Below are positions 57,529-64,000 of a stretch of 64,000 nucleotides of DNA, piece by piece. Origin of the DNA: Amantichitinum ursilacus (GTDB lineage: Bacteria; Pseudomonadota; Gammaproteobacteria; Burkholderiales; Chitinibacteraceae); contig NZ_LAQT01000009.1 in NCBI RefSeq assembly GCF_001294205.1, positions 1 through 64,000 of the forward strand, given 5' to 3'. The notes under the pieces were generated by a model. It did not search any database. It saw nothing but the letters and a program-made list of their open reading frames with translations, and was not told the DNA's origin. The position numbers were made by a program, and so were the translations under genes. Positions within the stretch are counted from its first letter, which is position 1. Each line of letters opens with the position of its first letter.

Positions 57529-58116
57529 ATGAACGAGCAAACGCGCTGGGAGCTTTATCTTTACGAGCATTACAGTAAAGAGGAAATGGGCCGACTGGCC
57601 CGCAGCCTTGAATACTTTCGTTATTGCCGCGCGTATGGCGGCCATGTGGATGATGGTGATCGATTGCTGGTCGCCATTCGGTTTGGCACGGAACAGGAAT
57701 TGCTGGAGATATTGGCGCAATTGGAAATCCCCGGCACCCGATTACCGCCAACTAATCCGGTGCCGGTACCTGGGGTTTCCTATCCAGGGACTGAATTCGC
57801 GAAATTCATTCCGGCGGTAAAAGCGTTTCCTACTATCGCGCAACCGCGGCAGGTGAGTTTGCGTGGCATTAATGTTTTCGTCTGGATAGATGCCGCGCAA
57901 ATACGGCTGGAGATATCCGACCCGCTTGATCGGTATTGCGTGGGTGCCGAAGCGGTGCACGGCGCGCAAGTGGTAGAGCCATTACTGGCGCAGCTGCAGG
58001 CGAAGTTGATTGAGCCGCCGCTGGATGGCAAACATTGCGTTTGCCCGAAGTTTTATCCGGAGTTTTGGGGTGGGGGCGGATTAGATCGCGTTTCCTCTCG
58101 CGTCGTGGACAATTGA
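57529..58116 (+). CDS. Protein of unknown function next to the island
   Basis: 195 residues, good ribosome site (AGGAGAACC). The first 80 residues (YEHYSKEEMGRLARSLEYFR, then YGGHVDDGDRLLVAIRFGTE) look like a soluble domain; the second half has WIDAAQIRLEISDP. Two Cys in HCVCPKF near the end. I do not recognise a family. Its stop is 7 bases before the left repeat of the ssrA island. Confidence 0.65.
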   Translation: MNEQTRWELYLYEHYSKEEMGRLARSLEYFRYCRAYGGHVDDGDRLLVAIRFGTEQELLEILAQLEIPGTRLPPTNPVPVPGVSYPGTEFAKFIPAVKAFPTIAQPRQVSLRGINVFVWIDAAQIRLEISDPLDRYCVGAEAVHGAQVVEPLLAQLQAKLIEPPLDGKHCVCPKFYPEFWGGGGLDRVSSRVVDN

Positions 58117-58123
58117 AACTCGC

Positions 58124-58206
58124 AAAAAAACAAAGCGCCCGGAGCCATCTAGAGGCGCCGAGCGCTTTTAAGTGCGTGGCGGACCCGGCGGGAGTCGAAT
58201 CCCGGG
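58124..58206. repeat. Left att-like repeat: displaced ssrA terminator and 3' end
   Basis: 58124-58170 repeats the terminator of ssrA (stem GCGCCCGG...GCGCT with an A run) and 58177-58206 repeats the tmRNA 3' end (TGGCGG, then CGGCGGGAGTCGAA). The matching right copy is 63839-63921. Several substitutions are spread through the left copy, so it is no longer functional RNA. Confidence 0.85.
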
Positions 58207-58281
58207 CCAAACCACTCAAAGGCCGTATGGTTACCAGGGTTTGTTAGAGGCGGTCTATTTTTTGTTTGAGTTTTGTGCGAT

Positions 58282-58745
58282 TCAGTTTTCTTCTTGCTCC
58301 CAATTGCCAATCGGACGATAGCTTGTCTTTTCACTCTGGTCCGGGACCCGTTGGCCGTTACGGATAATCATTTCTCTATCCACGTTCGCCATCTGATTGG
58401 CTACCCACATCATGTTCTCGCCCGCACTCAGCCTGATCGACGTTTGGCCGGTTCCGTTTTGTCCCAAGCTCCAGGCAAAACCCCTGCTAAGAAAAAAATA
58501 AGTGTCTTTACTTGAAGTAATCTGGCGGCGGGGAATGGCGATACGCCCAGCAAGCTGTTTCCTGCCTTTTACGCCTGGATCAAGGGGATGCGGGACAAGA
58601 AAGATAAATCTTCTGGTTCTTCGTAACAGCATCCCGACGCCCTTGATTTCGACGCCCGCTAATTCAGCTTCATGCTCAAACTGGCAACCTGCCGGACAAC
58701 CAAAGCTATCAATCCAAATGACGAGCACAATCTTTTGCCTCATCG
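58282..58745 (-). CDS. Hypothetical protein, possibly conserved at its N-terminus
   Basis: 154 residues from ATG 58745 (58773 also possible). The first 85 residues (VIWIDSFGCPAGCQFEHEAE, VGMLLRRTRRFIFLVPHPLD and RIAIPRRQI) look like a small conserved domain; after ITSSKDTYFFL the sequence changes character and may be read-through of a decayed end. No family assigned. Bases 58774-59140 show nothing else. Confidence 0.4.
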
Positions 58746-59140
58746 TTGTTCCCGCGTTCCTCTTTAAAGCCACCGTGTCGCAGTGTCTTTATGTGCGACC
58801 TATTATCGAAGCCGCTCTAAACAAGACCCGCACCTCGCTTCCCTCGACCGCCCGCATGGGCGTGAACAAGTCAACCCCCCGCGGGCGGCTTTCCTAGGCA
58901 CTCAACACAGTCCTCTTTGCCTTTAGGCCTGAACAAAGCCACCTCCTTGGAACAACATCTAAATCTCCGCGCTGCAGTCAAATAACTGCCCCGAAAATTG
59001 CCCGTTGCTTACTTATGCCCTAAGATAATTTTGTGTGGCGTCGACAGTAAGTTAAAGCCCATTCCTCCTGTGCAGAGGCCACCGAAAAGGCTTGCTCGAC
59101 GTGGTCGGCAAGTGGTCCCAACCTCCCGGATGAATGAACG

Positions 59141-60709
59141 ATGAATTCACGCAGAAAACTATTGAAAGCCGTACCTGCTGCAGCTCTTAGCGCTATCCTT
59201 CCGCCCGGAATGATGCTGCTCACCAGTGAAAAGGCGGCTGCAGACACGGCACCGACTGTTTATTGGAGCATCACCGAGCAGAACCCCCCGAACACCCGAC
59301 AAACCACATCCGAATTGTTTGGATTCAATGTACCTTGGGGTGATTTTCAGCAGTGGTTTGTTGGGGCTGATAACAAAGTAAAGTCGATAGTTACTGCCAA
59401 CTTGAAAGTTTTCTCGGGCGCCTTGTATCGCTACCCGGGTGGCACGCCATCCAATGCATTTCTCTGGCGCTGGGCTATCGGTAGCACGCATCCGCGGCCA
59501 AGCCAGCCGTGGACATCCAATACTTCACTACCGGCTGATTTCGGGATCGACGAGTTTCTGGCTTGGGTTCGAAATGATCTCCAAGGCAAAGTTGTCTACA
59601 CGCTAAACATGCAAACGTTCGTGGACAAAAACACAAATGTTCCCAAAATGTTTGCAACGCCATCAGATTTTGCCGCCGACGCCCTGGAATTGATGAGCTA
59701 CATTTTGTCCACTGCTAATGGTGATGTGGTCGAGTATTGGGAGCTTGGCAACGAGTTGGACGCCAGCCCATCGTGGCCGGGGGCAACCTATGCCGCTTAT
59801 GCGGCAGAGCTTATTAAACAAGCAAATCTGTCTACAGACGCGAAAATCAGAGCGGCAAAGATTGTGATCCAAACCGCTACAAATATCGGTGGCGCCACCC
59901 ATCGCCAAACATGGAATGCGGACGTCAAGAACACTTTGGCGCAGTTGGGCCAGTCTCCCGATGCCATCTCCGCTCATGAATATTATGAAATGCCGGGCAC
60001 TACGGCGGACATGTACGGGATGTTGACTGATATTGGTATTGCAACGGCTCAGTGGCCTAATACGCCTTTACTTGTCACGGAACACGCGATCGACCTCGGC
60101 ATATACGATCAAACAACGGCAATACATAAATATGCATCAGCAATGGAGGGGGGCATAGCGGCCGCCGACTTCACAATGCTCGCACTTTGGTCCGGCTGGG
60201 CCGGTGCAAACTGGCACGCGCTGGAGCACGGTGCAGCTTGGGAGCTGTTTCATATCACTGCGGATAGTACGAAGACAATCTATCCGTCCGCCATTCTTCC
60301 CTCGTTAGTAGCTCTCCGCCTAGGTGTGCCCGTTGGGGGAAGACTCGTAAATCACGTGGTGCTGAAAAATAGTACTTCCACCTACCCGTACGCGCAGCAT
60401 CTTATGGCGTTTATGGACAGCACCGGGACGAAGATGAGTGTTGTCGGGGTCAACCGATCCGCCGCGCCAATCAGCCTTAAGCTCGCCTGGCCGAATATCA
60501 ACCAGTCTACAAAGGTGAACATTTATATCGCTTGGAATGCGGCACTTGGCACCGTCACCGATGCGTCCGATAACACTGATACAGTGCAAGACTATGTGAC
60601 AGTGATCCAATACCTTCAAACAGTCACTCACCTAATGGAAGTTAGCGGTGACCAGACCGTTACGCTGCCTATTCCAGCAAAAAGCGTATTTGCGCTAATT
60701 GCGATCTAA
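59141..60709 (+). CDS. Tat-exported clan GH-A glycoside hydrolase-like protein
   Basis: 522 residues. N-terminal SRRKLLKAVPAAALSAILPP is a twin-arginine-type signal. RYPGG near residue 97, YWELGNELD near 198-206 (acid/base Glu about 204) and LLVTEHAID near 310 (nucleophile Glu about 313) are the arrangement of clan GH-A enzymes such as GH51, GH39 or GH79. The C-terminal 150 residues form a beta-sandwich-like region. Substrate not inferable. Base composition is clearly lower in GC than the core window, in keeping with transfer. Confidence 0.75.
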   Translation: MNSRRKLLKAVPAAALSAILPPGMMLLTSEKAAADTAPTVYWSITEQNPPNTRQTTSELFGFNVPWGDFQQWFVGADNKVKSIVTANLKVFSGALYRYPGGTPSNAFLWRWAIGSTHPRPSQPWTSNTSLPADFGIDEFLAWVRNDLQGKVVYTLNMQTFVDKNTNVPKMFATPSDFAADALELMSYILSTANGDVVEYWELGNELDASPSWPGATYAAYAAELIKQANLSTDAKIRAAKIVIQTATNIGGATHRQTWNADVKNTLAQLGQSPDAISAHEYYEMPGTTADMYGMLTDIGIATAQWPNTPLLVTEHAIDLGIYDQTTAIHKYASAMEGGIAAADFTMLALWSGWAGANWHALEHGAAWELFHITADSTKTIYPSAILPSLVALRLGVPVGGRLVNHVVLKNSTSTYPYAQHLMAFMDSTGTKMSVVGVNRSAAPISLKLAWPNINQSTKVNIYIAWNAALGTVTDASDNTDTVQDYVTVIQYLQTVTHLMEVSGDQTVTLPIPAKSVFALIAI

Positions 60710-60811
60710 AGCACCGTTTTAAACGCTGCAGCACCTCCGTAGACGAGTGTGGGGGCGCCTTATTTGTCTATAAATTTGACGAGGGCAGCGGTGAAGTAAC
60801 TTGCAAGCCGA

Positions 60812-60846
60812 AAAACAAAGCCCGCTGCGAAAGCGGGCTTTGTTTG
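60812..60846. terminator. Bidirectional terminator after the glycoside hydrolase
   Basis: AAACAAAGCCCGCT pairs with AGCGGGCTTTGTTT around a GCGAA loop, with A and T runs outside. Confidence 0.9.
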
Positions 60847-61123
60847 CGCAACTGCCATCGAGCTGAAACTGCGTCTAAGCTAGCTCCATTAGTCTTATTC
60901 CCGAAACTCCAGAAAAGCGCCCAACTCTTTGAGCGCTATGGCAAAGCAGCTGAGGCAGGACGCAATGTGCTTCGTTATCACAGATGGGATGGCAACCCGC
61001 TCGCAGAATCACGAAGTCCAAACAGTGATCTGGCACAGCAAACGATAGCCGGGCTGCGGCAGTCTTAGCTTTGTCGTATCAACGCCAATCGTGGGACTGC
61101 CGCTTTTCTCATTTTGCTGATAG
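60847..61123 (+). pseudogene. Decayed leader fragment, copy 1
   Basis: A short reading frame contains LFPKLQKSAQLFERYGKAAE, then stops at 61068. The DNA at 60892-60960 is repeated at 63383-63445. Reads as a remnant of the upstream part of a toxin gene. No start with a ribosome site is visible. Confidence 0.4.
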
Positions 61124-61189
61124 GCGTTAGGCGCATCGGTTTTCATAGCCGAGTTCTGGCCGCCCGCAAGCGTTGCATCTTCCCGGCCG

Positions 61190-62203
61190 TTGGACCAAGG
61201 CCCGCCGCTTATACAAGCGGACTTGCAAACCCCTGAACGGGTACTTATAGAAAAGCCAGTTGATCAAGCGATCAATCCAGGAGGGTGGTACGTCGGATAC
61301 AACCCTTCCACGCGCCAAAATGTAGTGGATGAGCCGATCATTGTTACCGCCCAACGGCCCAGTTTCTGGCAACGGCTTGAATCTTCGTTAGAAAATTTTG
61401 CGGAGTCTGCGCTCGATAGCGCCGAGGCTTCCGCATCGGGAGTGGCGTCGTTCGTATACGACCAATTTTATCTGGCCGCTCATATGATCTCTAACGGGAT
61501 CATTGATGATCAAGGCGCCGCTTCGCGAAATATAGAGCGAGTACAGACATTCCCGGACATGGTGGGGAACGCGGCAACCATACCGGGCAAGGCCATGTAT
61601 TATGCCGCTCACCCGGATGAAATCACTGCCGAGCAGGCCGGCGCGATTACAGGTGATGCAGTTGCAACACTGTTGGGGGGAAAGGTTTTAGGCACCCTCA
61701 ATGGCGGCGTCGGGGCGGCTGCCAAAGTTTCTGAAGGGATGTTGACTCCACGCGAGGTGGCAGGCCCAATCGGTCGAGAGGCCATGGCGACAGATAGCAT
61801 AGAGGCTCCGTTTAGCCCTATCGTAGACGGCGGCGGCTTGCAGGCCCATGAAAATGCCGGCGGCCACCTGCTGCTGAAGCACGTTGGTCAAACTGAGCAA
61901 GACCTCATGACGCGCCTGACGAACGAGCCGAAGATCAGCGGTTCGTCTTCGTTCTATGACCGCGCGACGGCGGAAAGCGCGGTATCCCAAGCGCTGGATG
62001 CAAACCAAACCACGATTTCGGATTGGCTGAATGGCACTTCCGGTCGTTTACGCATTGATTACACCCTTCCCGATCCAGTTGGCATCTCCGTCTCTCGCGG
62101 AGCGACAGGTGCTGTTGATGTGAATTCGTCCCGGATCATTCTGGTGCGCGATCCATCAATGCCGACCGGATACAAAATTCTTACTGGATTCCCAACAAAA
62201 TGA
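61190..62203 (+). CDS. CdiA-CT RNase A-like toxin, N-terminally truncated
   Basis: 337 residues from a TTG; the frame is open from 61124 without an ATG, so the true start is uncertain and the protein looks cut off. Residues 1-210 are a variable linker (DEPIIVTAQRPSF, GMLTPREVAGPIG). From about 215 comes the bacterial CdiA-CT RNase A domain: ENAGGHLLLKHVGQTEQDLM, SSFYDRATAESAVSQAL, LRIDYTLPDPVG and RDPSMPTGYKILTGFP. Family members are tRNA/RNA-cleaving toxins delivered by contact-dependent systems. Its stop overlaps the immunity gene by 4 bases. Confidence 0.8.
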   Translation: MDQGPPLIQADLQTPERVLIEKPVDQAINPGGWYVGYNPSTRQNVVDEPIIVTAQRPSFWQRLESSLENFAESALDSAEASASGVASFVYDQFYLAAHMISNGIIDDQGAASRNIERVQTFPDMVGNAATIPGKAMYYAAHPDEITAEQAGAITGDAVATLLGGKVLGTLNGGVGAAAKVSEGMLTPREVAGPIGREAMATDSIEAPFSPIVDGGGLQAHENAGGHLLLKHVGQTEQDLMTRLTNEPKISGSSSFYDRATAESAVSQALDANQTTISDWLNGTSGRLRIDYTLPDPVGISVSRGATGAVDVNSSRIILVRDPSMPTGYKILTGFPTK

Positions 62204-62499
62204 CATACCAAAATATAGAGGCGCTTGGGCAGTTGCTCGGTTGCTATTTCCATCAAGACTGGACAGATGAATTCGATAGTGACGAGGCTGCCTTTCAGGT
62301 GATTGTTGACTCGGAGCCGAAGGAGCGGCTATTGGCTGGGGTGAAGGAGATAGATGCTCTGTTGGCGGCATCTTTGCCGGAAGATGAGCTTCGGTCGCTC
62401 ATGGCCGAGTCTGCTGGTTGCTACTTTGATCCTGGTTCTGAAGGTCTCACCTATGAGCAATGGCTGAAGCGGGCTAGACAGAAATTCGCGCAAGCATAG
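62200..62499 (+). CDS. CdiI-type immunity protein
   Basis: 99 residues. LGCYFHQDWTDEFDSDE, IDALLAASLPEDELRSLM and ESAGCYFDPGSEGLTYEQWL match the small acidic CdiI family that pairs with RNase A-like CdiA toxins. The ATGA overlap with the toxin gene gives tight co-production. Confidence 0.85.
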   Translation: MTYQNIEALGQLLGCYFHQDWTDEFDSDEAAFQVIVDSEPKERLLAGVKEIDALLAASLPEDELRSLMAESAGCYFDPGSEGLTYEQWLKRARQKFAQA

Positions 62500-62548
62500 C
62501 GATTCCATCCGCTGTGCTGCGAATAGTCTGGTGAATCCGCTTCAAGAA

Positions 62549-62577
62549 TTCGCCCGCCTCGCGCGGGCGTTTTTACA
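62549..62577 (+). terminator. Terminator after the immunity gene
   Basis: CGCCCGC, loop CTCGC, GCGGGCG, then TTTTTA. Closes the toxin-immunity unit. Confidence 0.85.
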
Positions 62578-62579
62578 TC

Positions 62580-63180
62580 CGGCGTCGGCACAGCCTGCAG
62601 GCTGCGTCCGCGTGTTCACAGATTGTTTCGGTCTGTTCCGCTGCTGCTGATAAACGGTTGCGGGATGTTCATATCCCGTTGCGCTTTGTAGATGCCGTGC
62701 TGCGGCCTGCTTCCTTTTTGCTCACCACTTGGTGACGATTTGCTTACCATTTGCTTCGGTGCGAATGGCGCGCCGCGACATCGCCCGAATCCAGGTGTGG
62801 GCCACATCTGGCATCCTGCCCAGCACGGTGAGGTGGTCAATGTGGTAAATCTGCGGGATATTTACGGCGAGTGTCCGACGTGTGTGGCATCAAACCGCGA
62901 CAGGCCCCCAGCTCGGGAAACGTTCATGAATCCGTTCAGAGATCGGCGATCAAAATTCTGGGGAAGGATGCCAGATGTGATCACAACAGCGAGCTGTTGC
63001 GATGACACCATGCCAAGCCACTCGGTCGCGTTGCGTCCGTCGCGGCCTGGCCCTTCTGGTTGAAACTCAGGCTGTGCCCGAGACCCGTGGTGAACAAAAG
63101 GTCGCCTTTATTGACTTTGATCACAAACGCTTTGCCGGCTTTTTTCACGATGGTCACGGCTGAAGCGCTATGTCCCTGAC
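62580..63180. other. Gene-poor decayed DNA
   Basis: No convincing gene. Short frames exist on both strands (62692-63063 plus, 62616-62840 minus), but codon use and residue content look random and no ribosome site is present. Probably relics of lost cargo. Confidence 0.5.
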
Positions 63181-63186
63181 GGGTGG

Positions 63187-63600
63187 GTGGGGGAGCTTGT
63201 GGACTTCGCCAATACCTACCCGAAGAGGTGTTTCCTGTTGCTGAAAGACAGGGAATATGAGGGAGACGACGCCGACGCGGGCATTGGCGAGCGACCCGGT
63301 ACGGCCGTGATGAAAGACGGCAAAGCCGTCGCCGTTGGCGATAGGATGCGCCAGCTCAAGCGCGCGGAATGCGCGCATGGCACAACGTTATTTCCTGAAA
63401 TTTCAGAAATGCGCCTAATCCTTTGGGCGCTATGGCAAAGGCGGTAAGGCGTATCGGCTTTCATAGCCGAGTTCTGGCCCGCACCGGCTTTATGCCGCGC
63501 TGCTCTGTGTTTGTTTGTGGTTCGTTCTATGGTTGGCCTATATCCGTTCTACGAACAGATCTGGAACAGACCGATGCGGAAATCGGCCTTGTCGGCCAAA
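63187..63600 (+). pseudogene. Decayed leader fragment, copy 2
   Basis: A frame of 86 residues (LVDFANTYPKRCFLLLKDRE, then DGKAVAVGDRMRQLKRAECA) has the short-strand pattern seen in PAAR-like or toxin N-termini, but I cannot assign it. From 63383 the DNA repeats 60892-60960, and 63448-63480 repeats 61126-61160, here without the 170 bases that separate them in copy 1. Frameshifts break the coding sense. Confidence 0.4.
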
Positions 63601-63838
63601 TCCCGGCTGAATCAATAATTTGGATGGGAGTGCGGAAGGCCCGCGTCCCTCGCGTTCCTTCCATACCCCACGCAACTTGTCGCTTGCCGCGCCAATCCGC
63701 TCCGGCGCTCGCCTGGCTGTGAATGTCACTATGCCGTTACTGTAAATCGCTGGGAATGTGTCTAACTGCCGGGTGCGAATTCTGTGCGATAGGGTGGGTG
63801 GAACGAGCGGCAAGTGATGCAACAAAGCCGCAAACCCA

Positions 63839-63890
63839 CAAAAACAAAGCGCCCGGAGCCATTCAGGGGCGCCGAGCGCTTTCAAGTGTG
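63839..63890 (-). terminator. ssrA terminator (start of right repeat)
   Basis: On the minus strand AAAGCGCTCGGCGCC pairs with GGCTCCGGGCGCTTT, followed by GTTTTTG. It is the intact version of the stem found at 58124-58170. Confidence 0.85.
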
Positions 63891-64000
63891 TGGTGGATCC
63901 GGCGGGAGTCGAACCCGCGTCCGGAAGCCCTCTACGAAGAGTTCTACATGCTTAGCCGTGTCTACTGGATTTAACCTTTGACGAGCCGACGGGCAGGCTT
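63891..64000 (-). ncRNA. ssrA: tmRNA, 3' part
   Basis: Reading the minus strand, the segment ends GGTTCGACTCCCGCCGGAT then CCACCA, with the T-arm and acceptor of tmRNA and the conserved GGCTAAGCATGTAGA upstream. The gene runs off the window at 64000. It rescues stalled ribosomes. Its 3' end is the right boundary of the island, as for many elements that use ssrA as attB. Confidence 0.93.

Noticed and set aside
58177-58206. tRNA gene 3' end
   Set aside because: The preceding 50 bases match the ssrA terminator, so it is a tmRNA-derived copy, and no anticodon arm follows.
62692-63063. 123-residue frame in the island
   Set aside because: Cys/Pro/Arg-rich without pattern, no ribosome site, inside decayed DNA.
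63723-63974. Open frame ending WWIRRESNPRPEALYEEFYM
   Set aside because: It runs antisense through the tmRNA T-arm and acceptor; this peptide is a well-known false gene call.

Overview
The window is GC-rich bacterial chromosome with long co-directional operons and many 4-base start/stop overlaps. An aerobic-type cobalamin pathway next to membrane nitrate reductase, a two-copy REP-like palindrome family, and the tmRNA 3' end at the right edge all fit a proteobacterium. I think a betaproteobacterium is most likely (weak inference; no rRNA or marker gene is present).

Layout. 1-889: no convincing gene; a REP-like palindrome, a dispersed hairpin element and six tandem 57-bp hairpin units. 890-12506: part of a contractile tail or injection-type machine (PAAR-like tip, gp25, two baseplate proteins, a gpI-like tail protein, a DUF6519 beta-helix protein), with no tube, sheath or ATPase in view. 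12654-26257: nitrate respiration (hemerythrin, NarK, NarGHJI, NarXL), interrupted by a divergent TetX-like monooxygenase/TetR pair with twin operators. 26267-50572: cobalt uptake and cobalamin synthesis: pseudo-phosphatase, CbtB/CbtA, CobM-K-L, CobG-H-I-CbiG/J, CobW-CobN-ChlI/D, CobE-O-B, CobQ, CobD-C-ArsH-F. Together these cover precorrin-2 methylation, ring contraction, cobalt insertion by CobN plus AAA+/VWA subunits, adenosylation, amidation and aminopropanol attachment. CobA and the nucleotide-loop genes (CobP/U/V) are not in the window. 50589-58116: a mixed accessory block (nitronate monooxygenase, two LysR, TetR, PACE exporter, MBL hydrolase, two NTF2-like proteins, a GlcG/HbpS protein, one unknown).

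58124-63921: a 5.7-kb element inserted at the 3' end of ssrA. It is bounded by an 83-bp imperfect direct repeat made of the tmRNA 3' end plus its terminator. Its cargo is a Tat-type glycoside hydrolase, a CdiA-CT RNase A-like toxin with a CdiI-type immunity protein, and decayed leader fragments. No integrase is visible.

The strongest mechanistic signal is in the cobaltochelatase genes. The AAA+ ORF ends on A AAA AAA CCC TGA, followed six bases later by a strong two-tier stem-loop, with the VWA ORF open in the -1 frame. This predicts programmed frameshifting that makes both chelatase subunits from one gene.
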